Positions 1 to 8,591 of a stretch of DNA of 64,000 bases are shown here, in pieces. The position numbers and the translations under genes are program-made. The DNA lies in NCBI RefSeq assembly GCF_900113705.1, contig NZ_FOQI01000002.1:1-64000 (forward strand), given 5' to 3'. This DNA is from Collimonas sp. OK307. Its GTDB lineage: Bacteria > Pseudomonadota > Gammaproteobacteria > Burkholderiales > Burkholderiaceae_D. Position 1 is the first letter of the stretch; the number at the start of each line of letters is the position of its first letter. Under the pieces are notes generated by a model. That model saw only the letters and a list, made by a program, of their open reading frames with translations, was not told where the DNA came from and did not search any database.

Positions 1-535
1 GCACGATCGAAAGTATGAGCGCGCTTACGTCAGCACCAGAGCCGCATGAACAGATCGTTACGTAGCAGTTGATGAGTTTTACAACATGAGTACGTTGAAA
101 GGTTGCGCAAGGTAATTGAGTGTGATGGCAAACAGGTCAGACCGGGACTCACGAAACCTGAACTTACTTTAGAGCCAAGAGCTCGTCAAAGAAATTAGGT
201 GTGAGTCAGCGGATTCCATCAAGGCCAGCAGGGTTCAGTCTGCAACAGGGCCGGATATAAAACTGCATCCTTATCTGTTTGGCAGTACACAAAAAAACCT
301 TGGCAAATAGGAGGCGTCCATATAAAAGTAAGCAAAGAAAGGCGACCGCAAAGCCACTGCCTTCCCTTCGGTCAGGTCCCCAAATATGGCGCGTATCAGT
401 CGGGTGGAAAGACCAACTCGCTACGCTCAAACATGTCTTCCCACAATTCCCGACTGACACGCGCCAAATTTGGCAGCGTCCCAATGCGGACTTCAAATTC
501 AAAAGCAACCGCAACTGCCCTGTACTTCGACCGTA
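1..535. other. Gene-poor left edge
   Basis: No convincing complete gene lies here. An open stretch of about 40 codons on the plus strand (76-198) ends in TAG and has coding-like composition (reads ...YVERLRKVIECDG...), but it lacks a start and is preceded by a stop, so it may be the tail of a decayed gene. The right half holds a copy of a dispersed structured repeat (322-506). Open frames across that repeat on both strands reflect the repeat itself and are not called as genes. Confidence 0.4.
322..506 (-). repeat. Dispersed structured repeat, copy 1
   Basis: About 185 bp that match, in reverse complement, the central part of the longer copy at 14981-15326; a shorter copy sits at 36929-37055. 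Shared landmarks are the segment containing GACCGAAGGGAAGGCAGTGG and a 25-nt inverted repeat. The arms lie at 380-404 and 449-473 and differ at only 2 of 25 positions, which would form a long hairpin. This copy lacks the outer TACTCCGTGG/CCACGGAGTA ends seen in the other two. No reading frame is conserved between copies, so a non-coding, MITE-like or REP-like element is more likely than a gene. Confidence 0.8.
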
Positions 536-1315
536 TCAGCTGCTCGCTGACGATTCGCAGGGGGCATCGCTACCAACCTGGCACAACTCCTTCTCTTCCG
601 TCCGCCTTTGCAAAGCATGCAATATGGCCAAACTGTTGGCGGCGGGTTCTAGCGGACGGACTCTGATTCTTCTGATTTCTTTATAAAGATCCTTGATCTC
701 CGCTATGGCACGCTCATTGCGGGGCTCGCATTCGAATAAGGACAACCCTTGATCGAAGGTGCTGCGATCGTCGATCCATTCGTGAATCACTGTCTCTGCC
801 AATGTCGCTGTCAGGATTTTGTTTGCTGCGGCCTGGGCTGGATTGTTCTCTGTTCTTGCGGCAGCGCCAAAGGCGCTGATGGCCTGGACTTCTACCACCA
901 GCACGCGCAACGCGGGATTAAACAAGCGCAGGGTTTCGATGCGTTGAATTAATTCCTCTCCGCCATAGCCTTGGCTAGATTCGAACGGAATCACCAATAC
1001 ATCGGCAGCAATCAGCGCTGCGTCGGTATTGTGAGCATCGCCGCCATCGGCATCGATAATCGTATCCGGATAGTGGCTGCGGTAATAGGATGCCGGATTT
1101 TCCAACTCTGACCGCAAGTTCTCAATACCGCGCACGGTAATCTTCGTCTTGCCACCATTGGCTCTACGCCGCTTGTCCCAGCCCAGCGCATGCTGCGGCG
1201 AAGCGGCATCCAGCAGCAGTACCTTGCGATGGTTAAGCGCACAATGTGCTGCCAGGTTGAGAGCGATTACCGACCGTTTAACAGACCTGTTTTCGCTGAA
1301 AATCGTGATGATCAT
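536..1315 (-). CDS. ParA/MinD-family protein with degenerate P-loop
   Basis: A protein of about 259 aa with the ParA fold signature: an N-terminal MIITIF strand, then LNLAAH, then KVLLLDAASPQHALGWDKRR like the ParA DxDPQ-S-W region, then TIIDADGG and ADVLVIPFESSQ. In place of the deviant Walker A KGGVGKT stands NRSVKRS (residues 9-15), so the glycines and the first lysine position are lost and ATP hydrolysis is doubtful. I chose the start at 1315 because MIITIF is the usual family N-terminus; the frame stays open to 1399 and no clear ribosome site decides it. No parB or plasmid replication gene is nearby. It could be a relic of a partition system or a regulator related to cellulose-operon or plasmid ParA-like proteins. 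The family assignment is fairly firm; the function is unknown. Confidence 0.7.
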   Translation of the reverse strand: MIITIFSENRSVKRSVIALNLAAHCALNHRKVLLLDAASPQHALGWDKRRRANGGKTKITVRGIENLRSELENPASYYRSHYPDTIIDADGGDAHNTDAALIAADVLVIPFESSQGYGGEELIQRIETLRLFNPALRVLVVEVQAISAFGAAARTENNPAQAAANKILTATLAETVIHEWIDDRSTFDQGLSLFECEPRNERAIAEIKDLYKEIRRIRVRPLEPAANSLAILHALQRRTEEKELCQVGSDAPCESSASS

Positions 1316-1410
1316 GATGAAACCCGCGTAGCTATCCTTGATGAATCCAGTGTAGGGAAGTGCGCATAAAGATGTCGTAAAAATACGGGCGGATCGCATA
1401 AATGACAGCT

Positions 1411-1439
1411 AAAAAAAAGCCAACCCGGAGATTGGCTTT
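1411..1439 (-). terminator. Intrinsic terminator after acid phosphatase gene
   Basis: On the minus strand AAAGCCAA and TTGGCTTT arms (1416-1423 and 1432-1439) enclose an 8-nt loop and run into eight T residues. It sits 27 bp past the stop of the acid phosphatase gene, so it should end the receptor/exbBD/tonB/phosphatase transcript. Confidence 0.9.
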
Positions 1440-1465
1440 CTTGCAGCATAGGGTGTCGCCCAGAC

Positions 1466-2185
1466 TTACATGCTCTCAGCCGGCTCCGGTCCCAGTTCCA
1501 ACACAGCGCGCAACTCTTTCTTTGCAGCGTCAAAGCCGTTTTTGAAATCGTCGCGGGTCTGTAACCTGGCAGCGATCACAGTCCCGGTGATGCGGCCGGT
1601 TTCGATGTCGGAACGGTAGTGGACGCCGCCGATGATGCGGTTGTTGGCGTATTCGGCGGCACGGGCCATGATCTCGGCGCGTTTTTCCGGGACCATGTTG
1701 GACAATACGATGCCCATCAACGTGCCAGCTGTTGCATGGCCGGACGGGTAAGCGCCGGAGCGGGACAGTTTGACCACGGGCTTGACTTGATCGCTATACA
1801 TGAATGGGCGCGGGCGCTTCCAGACGTCCTTGTAAGTGTCAACCACGGCGCCCTCCGAATCGACCACGCGCTGGAAAAACTTGGCGAACAGCGGCAGTTG
1901 CTCGGGTTTGAATTTGACTCCCATCACATCGGCGAAACGCCAGATGTTTTCAGTGGCGTCGGCTTGCGAACGCGCTACCATTTCCGGCGTACGGGCGGCT
2001 TGCAAGGCGAGGATTTCGCTCAGCTCGGCTTTGGTCTGGAGCGAATCGTTGGCCGGTGGCGGCGGCAGCAATTTGATCAGGTCGATTTCCTTCGACGTGA
2101 TGAATGGATTTTCCTCGCGCGCCAGCACCGATGCGCTGCAGGCGACGAGGGACATAACCAGTACGGAAGCAATGAATTTACGCAT
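1466..2185 (-). CDS. Class A non-specific acid phosphatase (PAP2 superfamily), exported
   Basis: This 239-aa protein should hydrolyse phosphomonoesters outside the cytoplasm. All three superfamily motifs are present: K119-x6-R126-P127, P147-S-G-H150 and R183-x5-H189-x3-D193. The length and the layout match PhoC/PhoN class A enzymes. The N-terminus (MRKFIASVLVMSLVACSASVLA) is a signal peptide; LVAC at 14-17 could be a lipobox, while SVLA-RE suggests ordinary cleavage. It lies 70 bp downstream of tonB and just before a strong terminator, so it is probably the last gene of the receptor operon. This suggests that the released phosphate or dephosphorylated organic compound is what the TonB system serves. 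The substrate is unknown. Confidence 0.9.
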   Translation of the reverse strand: MRKFIASVLVMSLVACSASVLAREENPFITSKEIDLIKLLPPPPANDSLQTKAELSEILALQAARTPEMVARSQADATENIWRFADVMGVKFKPEQLPLFAKFFQRVVDSEGAVVDTYKDVWKRPRPFMYSDQVKPVVKLSRSGAYPSGHATAGTLMGIVLSNMVPEKRAEIMARAAEYANNRIIGGVHYRSDIETGRITGTVIAARLQTRDDFKNGFDAAKKELRAVLELGPEPAESM

Positions 2186-2255
2186 GACGGTACTTTCAAA
2201 TAGAAACGGATTAATAAAAAAAACAAATCAATAAGATCAAACCGGTATCAAAACA

Positions 2256-2936
2256 TCAGGATTTGAATTCAACCCAGACCTGATACACATGGTCCTTGCC
2301 CTGCATATCGGCTGGCGGCGTCGGATAGCTGGCGCTCTGCACCGACGCCAGAGCGGCGCGGTCGATCATGCCAACGCCGCTGGCGGTGACAATCCTGGCC
2401 TGGCCGGCGACGCTGTCGCGCAGATGGAACTCGACCCGCACACGCCCCGCAAAATGCAACGCCAACGCTGCCGGCGGATACACCACGGCAGCTTGCACCG
2501 CAGCCTTGACCTTGGCCGCGTACTCGGCGTTAGGTGCGTCCTTGTTACCAGCCGGTGGTGGCGCAGGCGGCGTCGGTACCGGCTCTGAAAAAGCGGTTGG
2601 CGCTTCGGCTACCGGTGCCGGTGCGCTAGGCGCTGGCTCTGGAGTCGGGACTGCCGCTGCCGACGCTGCGGGTTTCTGCGGCGCCGCCTTGGTCTTGGGC
2701 TGGACCTGCGGTTTTGGCATGGCGACCGGCGGCAAAGGTTTCGGTGGCGGCGGTGCTGGCGGTGTCGGTGGCGCCGGTTCTTCACTGACCAGCGTGATCG
2801 GCACCGGCTCCGACAAGGCCGGTTTGGACGACACCGCGCCTGCCAGCATCAGTGCCACCACGGCGACGATGCCTAGCTCGGCCAGGATCGCCAACGCAAA
2901 AGCGCCGCTCGGGAAATGACGGAAATTAATCAACAT
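2256..2936 (-). CDS. tonB: TonB energy-transducing protein
   Basis: The 226-aa protein has one N-terminal membrane anchor (about residues 12-36), a long Pro/Ala/Lys-rich periplasmic spacer (about 40-130, with repeated EP/KP pairs) and a C-terminal TonB domain containing the VYPPAAL motif and GRVRVEFHLRDSG-type strands. It passes energy from ExbB/ExbD in the inner membrane to outer-membrane receptors. The start is 8 bp after the exbD stop. The tight exbB-exbD-tonB order behind a receptor gene suggests a TonB set dedicated to that receptor. Its low-complexity proline region is normal for the family. Confidence 0.93.
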   Translation of the reverse strand: MLINFRHFPSGAFALAILAELGIVAVVALMLAGAVSSKPALSEPVPITLVSEEPAPPTPPAPPPPKPLPPVAMPKPQVQPKTKAAPQKPAASAAAVPTPEPAPSAPAPVAEAPTAFSEPVPTPPAPPPAGNKDAPNAEYAAKVKAAVQAAVVYPPAALALHFAGRVRVEFHLRDSVAGQARIVTASGVGMIDRAALASVQSASYPTPPADMQGKDHVYQVWVEFKS

Positions 2937-2944
2937 TGCCGCCT

Positions 2945-3343
2945 TTATTTACTATCGCCGTTGCGGGTCGCAAGGCCGAGTTCGGTAACACCACCCTTTT
3001 TGATGGCATCGATAGCCGTCATCACCTGCTGCAGCGATGCGGTTTGATTGCCGGCAATCGTGACCGCGGTCTTGCTGTTGTCCTGCCGCCGCAGCTTGTC
3101 GGTCAATTGCACCGATGTCAGCTGTTGCCCCTCAACCAGCAGGGTGCCGTCTTGCTGGATCTCGACCAGCAGCTTGGGCGTCGGAATACTGACAGCGGTG
3201 GAGCTGGTGGGCAGCTTGGTCAGGTGACCGGAAGCCGGGATCATGCGCAGCGTCAGCATCGCAAAGAAGACGAGCAGGAACAGCATGATGTCGATCATCG
3301 GAATGATTTCTATCCTGGCCTTCTTGGTTTCCAGATAGCGCAT
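2945..3343 (-). CDS. exbD: ExbD/TolR biopolymer transport protein
   Basis: The 132-aa protein has the ExbD plan: a short cytoplasmic N-terminus, one membrane helix with the conserved Asp in MIDIMLFLLVFF (residues 17-28), and a periplasmic domain. With ExbB it forms the proton channel that drives TonB. The ATG follows the exbB stop by a single base, so translation is almost certainly coupled. Length is typical (about 130-140 aa). Confidence 0.94.
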   Translation of the reverse strand: MRYLETKKARIEIIPMIDIMLFLLVFFAMLTLRMIPASGHLTKLPTSSTAVSIPTPKLLVEIQQDGTLLVEGQQLTSVQLTDKLRRQDNSKTAVTIAGNQTASLQQVMTAIDAIKKGGVTELGLATRNGDSK

Positions 3344-3344
3344 C

Positions 3345-4019
3345 TCAAGCCCTCGCCGCCGGATGGGAAATCGACTTTACATTAGATACGCCAGACGTAA
3401 CTCGCGGCTGTAGCCGGTCGTGACGATTAAGCAGCATGACCTTGATGGTTTCCAGTTGATGCAGCACGATGCGCACGCGTGTATGCAGGGCGTTGAAGAA
3501 GGCCAGCCCGATCATGGCGATAAACAAACCGGATGCAGTGGCGATCAGCGCTTCGGCAATCCCGCCGGTAACCTGGGCCGCGCCGTTTTGCGTATCGCCC
3601 AGTACGTGGAAAGCGTTGAACATGCCGATGATGGTACCGAACAAACCGAGCAGCGGCGCCAGCGTGACGACGGTATCGAGCAGCCACAGCGAGCGGTCGA
3701 GCGTCGGTACTTCATGCATGATGGCTTCTTCCAGGTGGCCGTCGAAAGTGGCGCGGTCAACATTGGCCGGCTCATGCTGCAACACGTCGAACAAACGGCC
3801 GTGCGGCAGGCGCGCCAGTTTTTGCGGCAACACGCCCTGCTCTTGTCCGCCATCTTCACGCTTGAGCATGGCGATGATCTGTTCGCCGCCTTGCTGCATG
3901 TTGGACAGGTAACGCGCGCGTTCGATGATGACGGTCAAGGCGACCAGCAACAGCACCAGCATCAGGTACAGCGTGCCGCCGGATTCGTTAGCCAGTTCAT
4001 GCAGGTGTGAAATATTCAT
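3345..4019 (-). CDS. exbB: ExbB/TolQ/MotA-family proton channel protein
   Basis: The 224-aa protein has three membrane segments: one near the N-terminus (about 16-34) and two late ones around LLDTVVTLAPLLGLFGTIIGM and ALIATASGLFIAMIGLAFF. The LLGLFGTIIGM block and the TASGLFIAM helix are the family hallmarks. It is the scaffold of the ExbB/ExbD motor. It is the first of the three TonB-system genes; a short hairpin at 4039-4057 separates it from the receptor gene. Confidence 0.93.
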   Translation of the reverse strand: MNISHLHELANESGGTLYLMLVLLLVALTVIIERARYLSNMQQGGEQIIAMLKREDGGQEQGVLPQKLARLPHGRLFDVLQHEPANVDRATFDGHLEEAIMHEVPTLDRSLWLLDTVVTLAPLLGLFGTIIGMFNAFHVLGDTQNGAAQVTGGIAEALIATASGLFIAMIGLAFFNALHTRVRIVLHQLETIKVMLLNRHDRLQPRVTSGVSNVKSISHPAARA

Positions 4020-4038
4020 GATGTAGATTCAGATAAAT

Positions 4039-4057
4039 GGGAGAGCAAAGCTCTCCC
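4039..4057 (-). terminator. Short hairpin between receptor gene and exbB
   Basis: A perfect 8-bp stem (GGGAGAGC / GCTCTCCC) with a 3-nt loop lies between the receptor stop and the exbB start. It is followed on the minus strand by ATTTAT and no real T-tract, so it is more likely an mRNA-stabilising or attenuating hairpin than a full stop. Confidence 0.55.
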
Positions 4058-4089
4058 GATGGATCGAATGCCCTAAGTCCGACAGGCGT

Positions 4090-6264
4090 TTAGAAATCCA
4101 GATTCAAAGCCAGCGACAAACTCCGCGCCGGCAACAGCGTCAACACATCTCCCGGCGCCGGCGCCGAAGTCGTGGTGGTAGCCGGGTTGACGCCGACGAT
4201 GCTGTGCTTGTCGAACAGGTTGTTGATGCCGAACTGGATCTTTGCCTGTTTGATGAACTGCGCCGGATGCTTGATGGTGTAGTTGACGAACAGGTTGGAG
4301 ATCGTGAATGGCGCGATCTTGACTGCCTGGTGCACGCTGCCGTTGTCGTTGTACATGGTGCCGACACGCTTGTTGAGCCAGCCGATATCCCAGCCGCCCT
4401 GGTTGTAGTTCAAGCCCAGTGTCTCGGTGTCGCTAGGTGCGCTGGCAACCCATTGGCCGTTGGCGAACTTGGCGGTACCGTAGGTGGCGTTGGCGTACAG
4501 GCTGAAGCCGGCGCCGAGGACGACGTTACCTTCAGCCTCGATGCCTTGGGTGGTGGAGCTGCCGTTGGCGAAGAAGGTGGTATTGCCGGCGTTATCGGTA
4601 AAGGACGAGTAGGCGTTATCGAACTTGATATGGTAAGCATCGATATCGAAGGTAAAGCGATCCGATTTCCAGACCGAGCCGATCTGGAAGGTCTTGCTCT
4701 TGATCGATGACGGCAGGGCAGTGACTTTGGCGTTCTTGACATCGAAGACGCTGCTTGGCGGAATTTCATCGCCAACCACGTACTGGCCGTAGACCGACCA
4801 GTTCGGCTGCAGCATGTAGTGGACATCGAACGACGGCAACACCGTGTTGTAAGTCACCGCATGCCCGACGCTAGGCAGGCCACCCAGGTTACCGACGGTC
4901 TTGCCGTTATCGGCGTATTGGGTCAGATCCTGGCGATACGACGAATATTTGACACCTGGCGTGATCTTCAGATCCTTGGCGACCTGAAACTCGTATTCAA
5001 CGAACGGTTGCAGAATGGTGGTCTTGAAACGTTCGTGGAAATTCGGCAGCACCGAATCAACCCAGGTCCGTGGATCGGATGGGATCTGGTAGCGATTGGT
5101 ATCGGCGTTTTCCGCCCACAGGCCGGTGCGCAGGATGCCGAAACTGGATTCCTGGCTCAGGCGCAGCAGGTTACCGTAGGTGCGGTAGGCGTTGAGCTTG
5201 TCGGTGGCGCTGGTGGCCGTGATGGTGGAACCGTTGTAATTCTGCTGATTATGATAAGCGTAGGTGTAGAGCTTGTCGTCCAGCTTCCAGCCGCCGCCGA
5301 GGTTCGAGGTCAGGCCGGCATATTCGAAGTCCGAGGTGACATGGTAGAAATTGTAGCCCCAGTAGTTGGCCTGCTTGGGATTGTTGCTCAACAAATAATC
5401 GTCGCCGAACTGCGCGATCTGGGCTCGGGTTCCACCCTTGGTATTCGGGGTATTGGCTTTCAGGTCGATATAGGAACCGAACAAGGTCAACGCGGTGTTG
5501 TCGGTAATTGCATATTGATATTTGAGCGACACCGCATCGCGCGTTTGCTTGTTGTAAGTTTGATAGCCATCCGATGTCATTTGATGGGCGTTCACCAGCA
5601 GGTTGGACGAGCCGTCCGGACCGAACTGGCCGCTTTCAACCTCGGCACCGTAAATCTTGGTATTAAATGAACCGTACGATCCGAACACGCTGGTGCGCTG
5701 GTCCGGTTCCAGGTTGCGCGACAGCAGGTTGACCGAACCGCCGAAGTTGGCCGGGCCGATGGTCGCTGCCGAGCCTGGGCTGCGGTCGACTACCGCGCCG
5801 CCCAAAAACTGGCTTGGGAAAAATGCCCATGTGTGATGCGACGGGCTATTCGTGTCCTGGAATGGAATGCCGTCGAAGCTGATCGTGTAGTCGCCGTCGG
5901 AGAAGCCGCGGAAGAAGGTCTTGGTATCGCCCAGGCCGACACCGTTCGGGCTATAGCTGTACATGCCCGGCGTCATCTGCAGCACCTGGCTGAAATCGGC
6001 TACCGGCGAAGTCAGGTTGCGGATGAACTCATCGCTCACTATCGATTGCGCCGAACGTGCTGTCAGTGAACTCTGCGACGGTGCGGTCTTGTCGGCAGTG
6101 ATGGCCTTGCCGGTTACTTCAACGGTACCGGACCCGCCGTTGGCGCTAACGGCGCCAAGATCGGTTGCTTGCTGCGCGTTGGCGATAATCGGTGCAGTCA
6201 TGCACATGACGGCTAATGCCTGCAAGACTTGCTGGGTGGTCGGCTTCAAACTGGGGCGCTTCAT
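4090..6264 (-). CDS. TonB-dependent outer-membrane receptor
   Basis: The 724-aa protein has a signal peptide ending near ANA-QQ (residues 30-32), a plug domain (FRGFSDGDYTISFDGIPFQD, PGSAATIGPANFGGSVNLLSR) and a 22-strand-type barrel ending in the expected aromatic residue (SLALNLDF). The ATG is preceded by AAGGAAAC. It heads a unit with its own exbB, exbD, tonB and an exported acid phosphatase, and it is divergent from a two-component system. By context it may import a phosphorylated organic molecule, a product of the phosphatase, or an iron or metal chelate; the barrel sequence alone does not tell which. Another receptor at 23862-26102 belongs to a different locus. Confidence 0.92.
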   Translation of the reverse strand: MKRPSLKPTTQQVLQALAVMCMTAPIIANAQQATDLGAVSANGGSGTVEVTGKAITADKTAPSQSSLTARSAQSIVSDEFIRNLTSPVADFSQVLQMTPGMYSYSPNGVGLGDTKTFFRGFSDGDYTISFDGIPFQDTNSPSHHTWAFFPSQFLGGAVVDRSPGSAATIGPANFGGSVNLLSRNLEPDQRTSVFGSYGSFNTKIYGAEVESGQFGPDGSSNLLVNAHQMTSDGYQTYNKQTRDAVSLKYQYAITDNTALTLFGSYIDLKANTPNTKGGTRAQIAQFGDDYLLSNNPKQANYWGYNFYHVTSDFEYAGLTSNLGGGWKLDDKLYTYAYHNQQNYNGSTITATSATDKLNAYRTYGNLLRLSQESSFGILRTGLWAENADTNRYQIPSDPRTWVDSVLPNFHERFKTTILQPFVEYEFQVAKDLKITPGVKYSSYRQDLTQYADNGKTVGNLGGLPSVGHAVTYNTVLPSFDVHYMLQPNWSVYGQYVVGDEIPPSSVFDVKNAKVTALPSSIKSKTFQIGSVWKSDRFTFDIDAYHIKFDNAYSSFTDNAGNTTFFANGSSTTQGIEAEGNVVLGAGFSLYANATYGTAKFANGQWVASAPSDTETLGLNYNQGGWDIGWLNKRVGTMYNDNGSVHQAVKIAPFTISNLFVNYTIKHPAQFIKQAKIQFGINNLFDKHSIVGVNPATTTTSAPAPGDVLTLLPARSLSLALNLDF

Positions 6265-6415
6265 TTCTAGGTTTCCTTTTTTTGAATTCAGATCGTGTCG
6301 TAAAAATCGAAAGAAGATGTTCCGTGAATGGCTTGCAGCTACGTGCAGGAGCGTGCTGGCCGTAGTTCGGGGCGAAGCATAAGCTTTGAAAATTAAGCGA
6401 AAATGATCTTAAAAA

Positions 6416-6431
6416 AATCTGCCCGAATCTG
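6416..6431 (+). promoter_or_regulatory. Direct repeat, possible response-regulator site
   Basis: AATCTG occurs twice with a 10-bp period (6416-6421 and 6426-6431) in the 253-bp gap between the divergent receptor and regulator genes. One-turn direct repeats are the usual target of OmpR-family regulators, such as the one encoded from 6518. The match rests on spacing only. Confidence 0.4.
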
Positions 6432-6517
6432 TCTGATTTACGTCAATCACCCGCATATTTCACGCGCTCGTCACAATCGGCTGCTATTTTGTAAGGTCGA
6501 CCAGGCCAAGACACCCA

Positions 6518-7195
6518 ATGCGCTTACTTCTGATTGAAGACGACTACATGCTGGGCAATAGCATCCGTAAAGGGTTCTATCGCTATGGCTTTACCGTTGA
6601 CTGGACGCAGGACGGGATTGCCGCCGAAGCCGCCCTCGCTGCGGAATCGTATTCGGCCGTGATGCTGGATTTGGGGCTGCCGCGCAAATCGGGACTGGAA
6701 GTGCTGAAGAAAATGCGCTCCGACAGCAACAGCACGCCGGTCATCATTCTGTCAGCCAGCGACCGCGTGCTGAACCGGATTGAAGGATTGGATGCGGGCG
6801 CCGACGATTACCTGAGCAAACCCTTCGATCTGGATGAGCTGGCCGCGCGCGTGCGCGCTTTACTGCGGCGTAGCGGCGGCCGCACCAGCCCGTTGCTGAC
6901 ACATGGCGATATTCATTTCGACCCTGCCAGCAATACCGTCACCTATAAGGGCAAGAATATTTCCCTGAGCAGCCGCGAGCTGATGGTGCTGGCGGCGCTG
7001 ATCGAGAAGCCAGGCGCTGTGCTGTCGCGAGCCCAGCTGGTAGACAAAGTCTATGGCTGGAACGATGATGTCGAAAGCAATACCATCGAAGTGCATATCC
7101 ATGCATTGCGTAAAAAATTATCTCCCGGCGTAATCCGCAACATCCGCGGCCTCGGCTATATGCTCGCCAGCAGTGAAAGTACATGTGTCAATTAG
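6518..7195 (+). CDS. OmpR-family response regulator
   Basis: The 225-aa protein has a receiver domain (IEDD at 6-9, phospho-acceptor D51 in MLDLGLP, K101 in SKPF) and a C-terminal winged helix (SSRELMVLAAL, VESNTIEVHIHALRKKL, IRNIRGLGYML). It most resembles the QseB/PmrA/TctD branch. It overlaps the sensor kinase gene by 23 bp and is divergent from the receptor/exbBD/tonB operon, which it probably controls. Only a weak ribosome site precedes the ATG. Confidence 0.93.
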   Translation: MRLLLIEDDYMLGNSIRKGFYRYGFTVDWTQDGIAAEAALAAESYSAVMLDLGLPRKSGLEVLKKMRSDSNSTPVIILSASDRVLNRIEGLDAGADDYLSKPFDLDELAARVRALLRRSGGRTSPLLTHGDIHFDPASNTVTYKGKNISLSSRELMVLAALIEKPGAVLSRAQLVDKVYGWNDDVESNTIEVHIHALRKKLSPGVIRNIRGLGYMLASSESTCVN

Positions 7196-8498
7196 GAACC
7201 GACTGCTGTTTTGGCTGCTGTCCGGATTGACCATCCTGGGCGCGTGTTTTGTGCTGGCGGACTATCTGATCGACCGCGCATTGCTGGCCGATATCTACGA
7301 CGACCAGATGAGCCAGATTGCCTACGCGATTCCCGCCCATTTCAGCAGCAGCGATCTGGAAAGAAGCGCCCCTGCGCTTAAATACGACGGCGACGACAGC
7401 ATCTTGCAGATTTGGGATGAAAACGGAAAACTGCGGTACACCTCGCATCCAGCCATGGTCCTGCCGCAATTCGCGAAACTCGGGTTCAGCGAAGTGCGAT
7501 GGCATGACAGCGAGTGGAAACTTTTTATCCGCAAGACCGACAGCAATTTCATCCAGGTGGCGCAGTCGTTGAGCGGCAGGCGCAATATCGCCGTAGAACA
7601 TGCGCTGCGTTCCCTGATCCCGCTGCTGATATTCTTGCTGATCATGGGCTTGCTGATACATTGGAGTGTCGGCACCGGGTTGCAATCGTTAACCAGGCTG
7701 TCGCAAGAATTGGAAAAGCGCACGCCCGACAAGCTGGGGCGCCTGGCCTCGCAAGACCAACCGGCTGAAATCAAACCGCTGACGCACGCACTCGACACTT
7801 TGCTGCAGCGTCTCGGCATCGCTCTGGAAAGCCAGAAAAAATTCATTGCCGATGCTTCGCATGAATTGCGCACGCCATTGGCAACCTTGCAAATCCAAAC
7901 CCAGCTGGTGGAGCAGTCGCTGGGAAGCGGACGCGAGACGTATGCGCTGGCCGATCTGAAGGCTGGCGTTAAAAGAACCAGTCATCTGGTCGAGCAGCTT
8001 CTGATGGTGTCGCGCCTGGAGTCGGCCGGGATCCAGGATCAGCACGTACCGCTGCAACTGCACGAGATTGCGCGCGAGGTGACGATTGATCTTATCCCCT
8101 ATGCCAACATGCGAAAGATCAACCTCGGCGTGGAACAGCTGGACGCGGGCGCCATCATAGGATCGGAACATCATTTGCACATCCTGCTACGCAACCTGAT
8201 CGACAACGCGGTGCGTTATACGCCCAGCGGCGGCCAGGTCGACGTCACCATCCGGGCCCGGCAAGATGACATCCTGCTGGAGATAGAAGACAGCGGCCCC
8301 GGCATTCCGCCGGCAGAAAGAGAGCGTGTTTTCGACCGTTTCTATCGCTGTCTGGTACCGCAAGCAACCGGCAGTGGCCTTGGCCTGGCGATCGTCAAGC
8401 AGGTGGCCGAACTGCATCAGGCTGAAGTACAACTCGGTCAGGCGCAGCGACTGCGCGGATTGAAAGCCAGCGTTATCTTCAAGAGAGCCGCCTGGTAA
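7173..8498 (+). CDS. Sensor histidine kinase
   Basis: The 441-aa protein has two membrane helices (about 11-31 and 146-165) that flank a periplasmic domain of some 115 residues. They are followed by the H-box FIADASHELRTPLATLQ, N-box LLRNLIDNAVRYTP, G1 EDSGPGIP, F-box FDRFYR and G2 GSGLGLAIV. It resembles QseC/TctE kinases. The start used is GTG at 7173, with an alternative GTG at 7185; both overlap the regulator gene, so translation is coupled. What the sensor detects is unknown; the neighbouring phosphatase and receptor suggest a nutrient. Confidence 0.92.
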   Translation: MKVHVSIRNRLLFWLLSGLTILGACFVLADYLIDRALLADIYDDQMSQIAYAIPAHFSSSDLERSAPALKYDGDDSILQIWDENGKLRYTSHPAMVLPQFAKLGFSEVRWHDSEWKLFIRKTDSNFIQVAQSLSGRRNIAVEHALRSLIPLLIFLLIMGLLIHWSVGTGLQSLTRLSQELEKRTPDKLGRLASQDQPAEIKPLTHALDTLLQRLGIALESQKKFIADASHELRTPLATLQIQTQLVEQSLGSGRETYALADLKAGVKRTSHLVEQLLMVSRLESAGIQDQHVPLQLHEIAREVTIDLIPYANMRKINLGVEQLDAGAIIGSEHHLHILLRNLIDNAVRYTPSGGQVDVTIRARQDDILLEIEDSGPGIPPAERERVFDRFYRCLVPQATGSGLGLAIVKQVAELHQAEVQLGQAQRLRGLKASVIFKRAAW

Positions 8499-8527
8499 TC
8501 TGTAATTTGCAATCTACAAAATTCTGG

Positions 8528-8558
8528 TTGACTTCAAGTTGACTTGAACTTGCATACT
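8528..8558 (+). promoter_or_regulatory. MerR/SoxR-type promoter and operator
   Basis: TTGACT (8528-8533) and CATACT (8553-8558) are separated by exactly 19 bp. This over-long spacer is characteristic of promoters activated by MerR-family proteins. It contains a perfect dyad TTCAAGT-TG-ACTTGAA (8533-8548), close to the E. coli SoxR site CCTCAAGTTAACTTGAGG. The promoter points at the gene starting at 8592. No merR or soxR gene is in the window. Confidence 0.75.
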
Positions 8559-8591
8559 GGGTTCGTCTACCACTTATCCTGAGCCAATGAC

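Noticed and set aside
206-686. Open frames on both strands across the left-edge repeat (about 100-135 codons)
   Set aside because: They follow the dispersed repeat, are not conserved between repeat copies and carry no family signature.
6416-6440. Pho box before the receptor/phosphatase operon
   Set aside because: CTG repeats are spaced 10 bp rather than 11 and the TCAT parts are missing, so PhoB control is not supported by sequence.
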